DNA of 38,247 bases from Gamarada debralockiae. Its lineage: Eukaryota > Ascomycota > Leotiomycetes > Helotiales > Hyphodiscaceae. The first letter of the stretch is position 1. Each line of letters starts with the position of its first letter. Both the position numbers and the translations under genes were made by a program. Location of the stretch: contig NXFV01000420.1 in NCBI GenBank assembly GCA_002803225.1, forward strand, positions 1 through 38,247, written 5' to 3'. Below the pieces are notes generated by a model. That model saw only the letters and a list, made by a program, of their open reading frames with translations, was not told the DNA's origin and ran no database searches. This document shows positions 1-9,687 of this stretch, piece by piece.

Positions 1-193
1 GAATCATGTGTAAGATTGAGGACGTTATTGCTGCAAACGGAATGGCAACTAAACATTAAATTATACACTAGTACAAGTACTATAAGGAATAAAAACCTAT
101 GTATCAATAGAAGCAATATTGGTTGAGAAAAAGTGGTGTGGTGGGGTTTCGGATAGGTGTACGCAGAGCAATGGCGCAAGCTATTACAGTTTG
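1..193 (+). mobile_element. Tc1/mariner-type transposon remnant, copy A (3' part of transposase)
   Basis: These bases match, as an inverted copy, positions 27040-27233 at roughly 96% by eye, with one single-base indel. Identity stops abruptly after 193. In copy B the adjoining sequence encodes the end of a Tc1/mariner-type transposase, so this is the 3' end of the same element read in sense on the plus strand. The rest of copy A lies before the window. Of five transitions I could count between the copies, four are CpA/TpA (or the complement), which fits RIP. Confidence 0.7.
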
Positions 194-765
194 ATTCCCC
201 TTAAATGTAATCCCCGGGAACCGATTACCTAGTTATGATGCGCGTAGATCAGCTATTCGTGACCTTGAGATGCTTTGTTACCGATGGAATGTGCACACCT
301 CAGTTCTCACGTCACCTGAAGCGGCCGCAGTCCTCCTGCCGTTTTTGTATTAACTTCACACAACGTTGGTGGCGCCAAGGATGAGCACGGCTGCAGTGCA
401 AGGGACCCCTCGCTTTCAAGTACCGCAGCGTTGGTTGAAGAGCGGGAATACCGGTATGTACGTATATGTTAATACTCTCCCCACCTCGTTTAAAGGATAA
501 AATTTTTCTAGCAGGTTTCATACAAAAAACTAACCTTTAAACCGTGGGGAGGAGAGTAAGGGCCAGAGCGATGGAAGTCCATTCAGGGAGGGGCGGACTC
601 TGCTTCTGCATTTACTGTGCTCCTGTGCGTCTTTTGTACAAATGGGAAGCCAGGCAGCCTCTTGATCTCAACCTTGCTTTCTCGATGGCCCATCTCTCCA
701 CCATGCTCGTCTGATTACTCGCACCGCCGAGTGAATGCCCGGAACTCTTCCATCATTATATATTA
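194..765. other. intergenic, 5' flank of rhodopsin-like gene
   Basis: I see no supportable gene. The open frames here are short and show no domain. An AT-rich TATA-like stretch lies at about 752-763, just before the ATG of the next gene. Confidence 0.5.
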
Positions 766-2287
766 ATGTCGACCTCTGACGCAGCGGCACAGGCTGCTGC
801 AGAACAGGCCCTCCACAATTTCGCCGTCGAATCATGGACGCTTTATTCAATTGGCCTTTCCGCGACGCTGCTCAGGACGTATGCTCGGGTGAGAGCTGTG
901 GGGTTCAGAAATCTTCATGCAGCCGATTACCTTGTGTGGGTTGGCGTTGTTCGTGTCCCAATGGATCCCACAGCGCTTCACTTGTGCTGATTCCAGTCTA
1001 CGCAGTTATTCTACACCGCTCAGGCGGCGCTTGCGTACAGTGTGGGTAATGCTGCCCAGGGTCTCGCAAACAATAGCATGACGGACGCCCAGCGAGCTGC
1101 GCTGTCCCCTGACGATCAGGAATACCGATTCAGGTGTGTCTCCCAATCGAAGTCGAAGAGCGCAGAGGACACAATGACCAATTGTTTTCTCTATGTAGGG
1201 TGATTGGCTCCAAAATACAGGTTGCTGGCTGGACTACTTATGCGGCGTTGATCTGGTCGCTCAAGCTGTCCATGTTGGCGTTCTACATTCAACTTACAGT
1301 ATGCCTTTCGACGACCGTCGACTACTAATACGTTGGGATTGGTAGCTGACGCGCCAGACAGGAGGGTCTCGGTCGGCCTTATCGCATTCGTATTTATACC
1401 GGGTTTGCCCTCGTCATCGGAACCTTTATCGCCACCGTCTTAACTATCTTGCTGGCATGCCGTCCATTTCACAAATACTGGCAGATCTACCCAGATCCTG
1501 GCAGTAAGTCTTTCATATTATCTTGGTTGCTCACGCCCTGCTAACAGTTCTGCTTCTAGACATCTGTCAGGCTGCCGTATCCAAGCCAGTCATCTGGGTC
1601 TCGTTCGCCGCAAATGTCTCCACCGATATATATCTGATATCAATACCCCTTCCAATGCTGTGGGAATCTCGCTTGAGGACCTTGAAGAAAATAGCGTCGT
1701 CCATCATACTCGGTGCGGGTGTATTTGTTCTCGTCTGCGCTATGCTAAAGAGTATTTTCGTCTTAGTGGTGAGTCTTGATGTTGTTGTGCCCAGATGTGG
1801 TGCCATTTCTCTAATAATTATTCCTTGTCCACAGGACCCTGTCAACGGTGCACAGCTTGCTGGCGAATGGGGTACCCGGGAAGCTTTCGTCGCGGTGATC
1901 ACGACCAATCTTCCCATGATATTCCCCCTTCTCAAAACGTGGCTCACCCCGCTGTTTGGCAGTGCGCTGCGCTCGTCTCAGAAGACATACAAAATGCCAA
2001 CTGGCTTTCGGACCATTGGTGGCGGCGGTGGTGAGTCCCACAGCCGAAATCGTCGTGGACCTCCTAGTGCGAACCCTATTACCGCCAACTTAACAACATT
2101 CAGCGAGAGTGAGGAACGGATAGTGGACGAAGTTAAGATGCAGGACTTGAAAGCCTTTGCAGCGCCTGCGTCTGATAACCGCCCACCGGATGGCATCCTG
2201 GTTTCTAACCAGGTCAAGGTCACCCACGAGGATAGAAACAGCCGAAACGGCGAGCAGCATGTGCAGCGTGTCCATGAAAGTTGGTAG
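766..2287 (+). CDS. fungal rhodopsin-like integral membrane protein (PTH11/SAT4-like 7-TM family)
   Basis: Spliced from six exons: 766-948, 1006-1133, 1199-1298, 1362-1503, 1560-1768, 1835-2287; every junction is GT..AG and keeps the frame. The protein of about 404 residues opens with a short acidic N-terminus, then the family signature ESWTLYSIGLSATLLRTYAR and a DYL motif at the start of TM2. Later hydrophobic segments include LKLSMLAFYIQLT, the cysteine-containing TILLACRPFHKYW, and VSTDIYLISIPLPMLW. This order is that of the fungal 'rhodopsin domain' integral membrane proteins (no retinal lysine implied), a family with some PTH11-like receptors. The C-terminal tail of about 110 residues is hydrophilic with a Gly run, probably cytosolic. 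The ligand and role are unknown. The last intron is 66 bp and in frame, so an unspliced reading also stays open. Confidence 0.85.
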
Positions 2288-3064
2288 CCGCAGGGCTTCG
2301 GTCGTCAGATCTACTACGTAGGTTGAGATTAGGTCAACAGGTAAGCTTTTACAGCTCATGTAGTGAATAGATTGCTGAATTCTGCAATAGGCGTTAGAAG
2401 TAGATTGATTCCGAGCGACGATGTCGTAAGGATATGCTGTACTTTTTAAACTCCTTGTGGAGCAATTCCACTAATATTGATTATGTTAGCGGCAGCTATG
2501 CATTTTATAAAACATATTAGCTAACGATAAGGGGAAAAGAACCATATACACTGTAACTACAAAGAAAGCGTGGATAAAATAATAAAAGCTTATAATAAGT
2601 CTGAGTACGGTGGTTTGGGCCACTGAATTCGGCGCTAAACCTGCCTACGTTCACGTGCCTTCATTCCCTTGACGGGTCATCGTCGGATCGCGGCCCTCCG
2701 AAAACTGTTGTCCTTCATCTTCACTCAATCTTGCTGACCCAGAGGTGAACTAAAACGGCTCCCTTTCTCTCATCGGTTATGGCGGAACCCCCTCCCCCTC
2801 CCCCCGCGGTTCCGCGCGACTTGTTTCTATTGATATTGAACAAAGAAAATAACTCAGCTCCAGAAACCGTACACTTTGATAATCACTCAATCGGAGAGCC
2901 TGAGCGATAGTCTATCGTCTTGGTAGGCAGACTTGCTTTAAAGTTCCGTTGCCAAAACAGATTTCAGACTCGTATCGCGTGTCAAATGTAACACGGAAAC
3001 ACCATCGCTACGCGCTCCAAACGTGAATCTTTCCTTTCAGGGCTGAAGTTTGAGAGGCAGGCAA
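2288..3064. other. intergenic between convergent genes
   Basis: This holds the 3' flanks of two convergent genes. About 2380-2600 is AT-rich, and there is a C-rich run (CCCCCTCCCCCTCCCCCC-like) near 2788-2806. I see no gene or RNA. Confidence 0.5.
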
Positions 3065-5197
3065 TCACAAGCCACTCCCACCAAACCAATTTCTATTCAA
3101 GACGTCCTCGCCATCCCAAACAGTCGGATGACTCAAACTATAACCGATATCCGCAAGCGTCATATTGCTGCTTGATGGAAAGAACGCCTCGTTGTTCGTC
3201 CAAATTGGTTGTTCAAAGGTGCCGCTGACATTTGACAAAGTCTGCGAATTGCTGCTTTGAGGAGTAAGGTTCACTCCCGAGTCTGACGAGTTTTGCGTTG
3301 GTTTCGAAGGATTGAAGACGCCCCGTGCGGTTGCTTTTGCTTCTTGAAACCTGGCCTCGGCAAAAGGCCACACTTCTCCTAACGTTCTCGCCATGCCCAG
3401 GCAAAGTCGGATGCGATCTTTCACAGGAGTGATTTGCTCAGGGCCGAGGGGTCCCGAACAAGCTGCAACATGTGCTGCTACAGCCGTAGCAATTGAACAT
3501 GTAGCGAATGGAGTCTGTTTGACGAATATAGAAGGGATGGTGACCAGGCTGGCAATGTTGTCGGCTGGACGCATACATTTCAATGTGTGCACTTCCATCG
3601 CCGTGCATTGTGCTGCAGGCAGGTTTCGGATCGAGAGGCAGGCATTGCTAGCTTCCTCGGGGCGTGTTTCGAGAAATGATCTTGGTCTATGCAAGGCTAT
3701 GACGAGCCTATGTATTTGTGAGCATGGACCATAGAGACAACCCTGGGTTCTTACCAGTTTCTCATCAAGTGAGCCGTGAAGCTCAATGAGTCAACTTCTC
3801 CGTCTTGACGAACTGGTTCTCTTTTGCATTGTGGAAGTTGGATATCCCAATTCGCTAGTTTGGTGTCGGCGATACTAGCCTTCTGATTCGCAGCGCTCTT
3901 GTCACCGAAGACTGCGTTATTACTGTCCGCGAAAACAGCCATCACATCTCCCACTATCCCAAAGATTTCCATCATGTAAGCAAATGAGGAATAGTTGACC
4001 TCCCGCTCCGCGAATTCTCGATCTTTGAACTCTGCGAGAGACTGGGGGTTTGGTACACGCTATAGAGAGATTTAGTGCGTGCATAAATGGAAAGTTGGAA
4101 GAGTTCGAACTCACCCCAGAAGCGTAATCCACCTCTTCACATGGCAAACCAACGTCCGTCTCGGTAGTCCATAGTTTGAACGAAGGTGCATTGAAATTGG
4201 CCGCCAGAGATGCATCTGCAATGTACAGGCCCCACCATGTCCGCCGCCAACTCTCCTCTAAGACTCGACACCCTTCGCCGTGGATGATGGTAGAAGAGTT
4301 CCAGTTCATGCCAAGGTCCAGGGCGAGATTCACAGCAGTGTCTAAGACCGCCCGGCCCTCATCTCTTTCGCCATAAAATGTCAATCCGAGGGCAAATAGG
4401 AGTAGAGCCTGAACAGTGAACCCGGTTCTGGGAGGGTTGCTTTCCAAGAGGGCTATGCGAGCTTCAGATTTCGAGGCGTTTATAGTGTCCCGAGAATTGT
4501 AGCATGCTCCGATAAATTTCAAAGTTAGCACCAGAGCTTTGAGTTCTCCACTGTCGTCTCTGTCCAAGCGCCTGAGAAGGTATTGTTGTGGTAGAATATA
4601 AGGATGAGCCTCGTGAAAAGATTCGTAATACCCTCGCAGGTCTTCTCGCAATTCTTGCGGTGTGCGGGATAATGGGTTGTAATCCAAAGAGGTCGGTTGA
4701 GATGGTATCAGGGCAGATTGATTGGAGTTTTCCGCTGACTCTGGAGTGATCGCAGCTGGTAGAGGAGGGTAAGCTTGTGGGGCAAAGCGGAATGTTGATA
4801 CATCTTGTGGAGTATCTGCTGGAATGGAAGTTACGCTCCGAAAAGTTCCCGGTTTCCGAGTTCTCTTCCCGCCTCTCCTAGATTTGACATACTGACACTG
4901 CTCGCCATTGGATCGACATCGCGAGCATAGCGGCAGATGAGCATCGCATTTAAGATGCTGTGCTCGACATTGGACACATGCAAGGGAGGTCCGAGTCCCA
5001 TAGGATGATATTGAAACCACTACTTCCTTTTGGGAAACTGGGGAGATAGTTGGCTGCAGAGTAGATTGGGCCATCTCGAAGGGCAGTTGTGGGAGACCTG
5101 GAAGAGCGCTTCCCCATAAAGAAAAGTAGAAGAGCTCATGCTTAAGAACCGCGTTATGTTTCAGACTTTGGACGTACACAAGATGGCTTCCCAACAA
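3065..5197 (-). CDS. Zn2Cys6 (Gal4-type) transcription factor with fungal-specific regulatory domain
   Basis: Exons on the minus strand: 5197-4115, 4059-3755, 3707-3065 (introns 55 and 47 bp, frame kept). The binuclear zinc cluster is CVQCRAQHLKCDAHLPLC followed by SRC and C, that is CX2CX6CX6CX2CX6C, then a basic linker (RRGGKRTRK). The middle contains the fungal-specific TF domain: ESFHEAHPYILPQQYLLRRL, a QALLLFALGLTFYGERDEGRA segment, and EESWRRTWWGLYIADASLA. This places it in the nucleus as a sequence-specific regulator; no target is evident. The ATG at 5197 adds 41 hydrophobic residues; the ATG at 5074 (MAQSTLQPT) leaves the zinc cluster near the N-terminus and may be the true start. No metabolic cluster is next to it. 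Confidence 0.85.
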
Positions 5198-5686
5198 ATA
5201 GCGCGGGGTTGCACTTCGTTTGCACTGCGGCTATGCTGACGTGAGCAGTGTTACCATATCAAAGAGTCTGCTTACTCAGTGCTCATCAAGAAGTTCAGGA
5301 GACAAGAGAGACATTAGTGAGGGCTGATCCAGCGCCTGAAGCTTCGACCATGAGGAATCATCCTGCCTTCATGCTTGTTTTTATGGATCCTAGTCCTTGC
5401 AGAGTGAGACCAATTGGGTGTAAAAGACTCTTAGCAACTTCTCTATTTAGCTATGATAGGTTCACCACTACATAGTGGCATCTTATACTTTCGGGGGTGG
5501 TTGTTGATGGCCGTTGGGATTTTGTGAAGAGTACAAAGTACCTGTATGAAGAATGTCGCGGGAGAAGAAAAGGGGAGGCATTAGATAAAATCACGTGACG
5601 CGGCCGCCTTGTCGAAGCGAAATGTGTTCTCATTCATCGCTTCTCGACTACGCGGCCTGAAGCTCTAACATAACAGTTCAGCAACA
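5198..5686. other. divergent intergenic region
   Basis: This is the shared 5' region of the minus-strand transcription factor and the plus-strand SWP1-like gene. A NotI-like GCGGCCGC octamer lies near 5600 next to a CACGTGAC motif (bHLH/E-box-like, 5591-5598). I see no gene. Confidence 0.4.
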
Positions 5687-6708
5687 ATGCAATTCCTACG
5701 CTCATTACTTCTCTCCATTCTGCTCCTGGGTGCCAGTGTGGTAGAGGCAGCTTCATCTTGGAAATTTGAGGATGCTTCCGTCTCTGTCAGTGGGAAGGGA
5801 GGAGTTGGTAGTGGATCTAAGGACAAGTACGTCGATGTCGCAGCTCTGCCAAACCTGTTTAGTGATACCAATTAAACCAGACTCTCCGATAAAACCCCTC
5901 TCGCGAAACCCGTAACATTGGGCGCATCCGATGCCCTCAAGATAATATTGACGGCAACGGAAGATGGTAAGCCAAAACGACCACACCAAGCTTTCCTCCT
6001 TCTCGCGGATCAAGATACTGGTTTGGAAGCTACATTCCCCATTTCTATGAAGGATACTGGCAAAGGAAAAGTAGAATTCGTAAGCTCTACAAGCTCAATC
6101 AGGAATTGAACGTCGTGCTGACAGATTGAAGACCCAGAAAGACCTCCCAATCCAACTCCTATCCTCTAGCAAACCTCTCAGCGCAACCCTCCTCCTTGCA
6201 TCATTCGGCACATCCCAAGGATACAGCAGCCAGGTGTTTAACCTCGAAGTCAAGCTCGACCCCAATGTCCCTCTGCCGAAATACGAGAAGCCTTTGAGAT
6301 ATGGAAAGCTGGCTGAGATCAACCACATCTTCAAGGCGGATCCTAAGAGCGGACCAAAGATTATTTCGCTTTTCTTTGTGCTTGCTGTGTTGGCTACTGT
6401 GCCGATTTTGTTTGGAGTGGTATGTCATGGTTTCCCAATTGGAAGGAGATGTACTAACTAGAGAGTAGTGGGCTTACCTTGGAGCCAACCTCTCCCATGT
6501 CGCGAAAGCTACGTCTGCCGCACCTATGGCACACAGCCTGTTCTTCGGGTCAATCGTATCGATGGAAGTTCTCTTCTTCCTTTACTACTACAGCTGGACC
6601 CTCTTTCAAGTGCTTCCTGTCGGACTTGCGCTTGGATTGGTGATCTTCTTGAGTGGCACAAAGGCTTTGTCTGAGGTTCAGAGTCGACGTCTGTCTGGGG
6701 AGCGGTAA
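5687..6708 (+). CDS. SWP1: oligosaccharyltransferase subunit, ribophorin II/Swp1 family
   Basis: Exons 5687-5826, 5881-6079, about 6132 (or 6138)-6419 and 6469-6708 give about 288 residues, close to yeast Swp1 (286). A signal peptide is visible (MQFLRSLLLSILLLGASVVEA), followed by a lumenal region with the typical FPISMKDTGKGKVEF and KDLPIQLLSSSKPLSATLL segments. At the C-end are three membrane spans: IISLFFVLAVLATVPILFGV, MAHSLFFGSIVSMEVLFFLYY, and a last span ending ALGLVIFLSG. Family role: non-catalytic subunit of the ER oligosaccharyltransferase that moves the lipid-linked glycan to Asn-X-Ser/Thr. The third exon could begin after AAG (6131) or CAG (6137), a two-codon choice that I cannot settle. 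Confidence 0.88.
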
Positions 6709-7259
6709 ACGAGGAAAGAATTCTACTCGTGAAGCATGTACAATGGAAGGCCGAGACTGGGCGCAAATGTTTGGTCACACAAAAGTTAGGGATGGCTTGC
6801 AGGAATATGGAGCATGCAGATAGATGTACAATATCAAAATCTTGAAAAGAATTTGACCACGTTATGGAACTGAGTACGTGGTGGCTTCAATCACCGAGAC
6901 TAGCTTAGAGGACTACCTGATATTGTCTAGCCGCTGAGCAATGTCCTAAACTTATTACGAGGATTCTACCGACGCCGTATTTGTTGATTGGTTCTTTGTG
7001 AGCGGTTGAAACGAGCAAAGTCCATTGCATTGCATTGCATTGCATTGGGGTTGTAATTGCTCAGAATGATTAAGCGATTTATGAGGAGGCACCGAACTCC
7101 AATTGATCAAAACATATTTTGAGAGTCGTCTGAGGTTTCAATGCTGACTTTGCTTTTGTTCGTGCCTTCATCAACCATACACTCCACCAAGACACCTTCC
7201 AATGCACCTATCACCCATCCATCCATATCCACCCCTTTCCCCTACGCACTTACAAGTAC
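6709..7259. other. intergenic between convergent genes, with a short TTGCA microsatellite
   Basis: This holds the 3' flanks of SWP1-like and nudC. A pentanucleotide run (about five copies of TTGCA) sits at about 7023-7047. I see no further gene. Confidence 0.5.
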
Positions 7260-8132
7260 CTAGTTGATCTTCGCCTTCGAGAAATCCATTTCCGGGTGCT
7301 CTACATAGCGGGCAAATCAGCAGTTATTTCCTCTCCGCCAAACCTCATCCTACTTACGACTCATAAACTTCTTCAACATATCCTGCTTCTTCTGCTCATC
7401 ACTAGTCGGCTGTCCCATCTCCTTCTGCCGCTGATCATACATCATCTTCTCAACCATACCCCTCGTCTCCCCATTCAAATCGCTCAGTTTGCTGTTCTCC
7501 GGCTGGATCTTGCTGATATCGATTTTCGGCGCGGAGGTAACGACGTGAGCCCACCATTCCATCTTGTTGACTTTGTCGAGATGGAGTTCCAGGACTTTGG
7601 TGCCTGATGGAGAGGTGGTTAGGGTCCAGGTTGATTCGTCGACGTGGATTTCGTGGGGGAGATCGCCCTGTGGTTATTAGCAATCGTTCAATGTGGACAG
7701 GAGGTCAAGATAGGCAAGCGAACAGAGATAATAGGCTCCTGTCCCTTGATCCCTAGCACGAGTTTCTTCTTCTTGATATCAACGACCAAATCCTTGCCCT
7801 TGAGGTTTCCAGGTACTTCGACTGTGATGTCTACGTCGCCGATTTGTTGTGTCCATTTGTAGGGGAGGGCGGCTTGTTCTTCTGCTTCTTTTGCACGGGC
7901 TGCTGCCTCTTCGGCGGGGGTGGGCTCTGTGAGAAAGATTTGTTAGCCAAGGCACTTGAGGAGTGTGAGCAACAATGGGCCCTATGAGATAGGGGGCTTC
8001 GAGGGTGTGCGAAGAAAGGTGGAGGGGTAGCTTTGTGGAGGCACCATTGGTAGCCAGTATCAAGAAATGCGAAGACTTGATCTGCCATGGGACTTGAACA
8101 TTAGATTTCAAAGACTCACCATTGTCTGCCAT
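7260..8132 (-). CDS. nudC: nuclear migration protein NudC (p23/CS domain)
   Basis: Minus-strand exons 8132-8120, 7926-7724, 7667-7358 and 7300-7260 give 188 residues; A. nidulans NudC is about 198. The first exon is only 13 nt (MADN + 1 nt) and is followed by a 193-bp intron. The CS/p23 fold is clear: [66 protein letters not shown]. The conserved NudC tail follows: [20 protein letters not shown] and [20 protein letters not shown] naive reading stops at 7350 after FMSRK. Splicing a 57-bp intron (7301-7357, GTAAGT..TAG) adds a 41-nt exon ending [12 protein letters not shown], matching the family C-terminus. Family role: dynein/LIS1 pathway co-chaperone needed for nuclear movement. It is divergent from the MAT1-like gene, with 231 bp between ATGs. 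Confidence 0.92.
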
Positions 8133-8363
8133 TTCTTCGAAATCTCCAAATTCTCGATCTCGTTGATGCAGAGGGATGTTGTTTCTAGAAAGGAAACCGA
8201 CGAGGCTTTGAAATCCACTAAAATTTAGCGCGCCTCGCCTCCTCAAAACAGCAGCCTTGTCCCATAACCTTGACCTCACCTGTCCAACTCTCCTCGACGC
8301 CACCTCCCCCATTTCTCCTCCGACCAACGACCACGACCTCCCTCCTCCCCACAAGCCGCCAAG
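8133..8363. promoter_or_regulatory. bidirectional promoter region nudC / TFB3
   Basis: Only 231 bp separate the two divergent ATGs. The 3' half on the plus strand is pyrimidine-rich (CT tracts at about 8270-8350), as in many fungal core promoters. I see no clear TATA box. Confidence 0.5.
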
Positions 8364-9449
8364 ATGTCGCGCCTCCAGAAATCCTCCCTCCTAGACGACC
8401 CCTCAAAAGACATCTGCCCAATCTGCAAAAGCAACCGCTATCTAAATCCATCCCTCCAATTCCTAATCAACCCCGAATGCTACCACAGCATGTGTTCAAC
8501 ATGCGTCGACCGAATCTTCACCTCAGGCCCCGCATCATGTCCCGTGCCCCACTGCGGCAAGACTCTTCGCAAGAAAGGATTCCATGCAGCGTTCTTTGGC
8601 GATTTGAAGATTGAGCGGGAAGTTGATGTACGGAAACGGGTTGGGAAGGTGTTTAATAGACGACAGGAGGAATTTGAGACGTTGCTTGATTGGAATAATT
8701 ATCTTGAGGAGGTTGAGGGATTGGTTTTTGATATTGTTGAAGGAAGCGCTAAGGTTAGGGCGCAGGCGGAGGAGAAGTTACGGCAATACAAAGAAGGGAA
8801 TGAAGCTGAGATCGAGGAGAATCGACGAGCGGGGCTGGAGGAGGTTGAGATGGAGAGACGGAGAGAAAAGGCTGCGAAGGAAGCGGCTAGACAGCGACGA
8901 CTGGCAGAGTTGAGGGAGGAAGAGGAGGTTAAGATGGATGTTGCGCAGAGTCGACGGGAAGTGCTGGATCGACTTGCTACATCCGACGCCAACGCGGAGG
9001 AAATCACTAGGGCTGCGCAGAAAGTCATCCTCAAAAAATCCAGCGCCAGACGGAATTTGGCGGAGACAAAGAGTACCATGGAGCGGGAAGGAGGTCTTAC
9101 GATTCGGGGACTGAAGAAGAAAGAAGCACCTGTGAAAGAGGAGCCGTATGATCCTTTCGGAGGCATGAGTATTGAGCCGACGAGATACGTACTGCAGGAT
9201 CATTACGAGCATAAATGGTTGGATGATACGGTGGCTGATCCGCGGCATACGGTTGGAGGGTGGAATGTCCATGACTATTATGCTAGGACGATGTTCGAGG
9301 CGTTTTCGGGATTGGGGGTGTTTATTGAGGATGAAGTCGCTGATCGGGAGATTGGGCCAGCTACTATTGGGACTGCAGCTGCGGCTGAGGCGGTTTCCCC
9401 TAAGGTCAAGAAGGAGAAGATTAAGGTGGAGAGTGATGATGTGTTTTGA
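8364..9449 (+). CDS. TFB3: TFIIH/CAK assembly subunit Tfb3 (MAT1 homologue), RING finger protein
   Basis: This is an intron-less 361-residue ORF. The N-terminal RING is complete: C18, C21, C39, H41, C44, C47, C59 and C64 (CPICKSNRYLNPSLQF start, CYHSMCSTCVDRIF middle, CPVPHCGKTLRKKGF end). It is followed by the MAT1 segment EREVDVRKRVGKVFNRRQEE and DWNNYLEEVEGLVFDIVEG. Residues about 125-220 form a long charged coiled coil. The C-terminal third carries the hydrophobic kinase-binding region (YARTMFEAFSGLGVF). Family role: the Cdk7/Kin28-cyclin H assembly factor in TFIIH, acting in RNA polymerase II transcription and nucleotide excision repair. It starts 231 bp from nudC and converges on the AP180-like gene with a 238-bp gap. 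Confidence 0.93.
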   Translation: MSRLQKSSLLDDPSKDICPICKSNRYLNPSLQFLINPECYHSMCSTCVDRIFTSGPASCPVPHCGKTLRKKGFHAAFFGDLKIEREVDVRKRVGKVFNRRQEEFETLLDWNNYLEEVEGLVFDIVEGSAKVRAQAEEKLRQYKEGNEAEIEENRRAGLEEVEMERRREKAAKEAARQRRLAELREEEEVKMDVAQSRREVLDRLATSDANAEEITRAAQKVILKKSSARRNLAETKSTMEREGGLTIRGLKKKEAPVKEEPYDPFGGMSIEPTRYVLQDHYEHKWLDDTVADPRHTVGGWNVHDYYARTMFEAFSGLGVFIEDEVADREIGPATIGTAAAAEAVSPKVKKEKIKVESDDVF

Positions 9450-9687
9450 TGAGCCAACCTGCTTGCATAGCGTGGGAGCATCTGGAGTTTAGGGGTTTGC
9501 ATGGTCACGGCGCAAAGTTGGAGCATGTCACATGTTCAACGGTTCATTAGACGATAATTACCTCTTCGAAGGGCCGTAATATCATATTACGCATTTATGC
9601 AATCCCTTTTGATCCCCCAGTGAAAAGCTCGCATCTCTTAACGCCCTGCTCAATGATCATACAAAGAAAACGCACATCCAAGACTAT

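Noticed and set aside
7023..7047. TTGCA repeat as a possible telomere-like or CRISPR-like array
   Set aside because: It has only about five perfect pentamers with no spacers; an ordinary microsatellite explains it.
8699..9272. Long minus-strand frames opposite the TFB3 coding sequence
   Set aside because: They are Ser/Leu-rich shadows of the charged coiled-coil codons on the plus strand, which has a complete RING/MAT1 protein.
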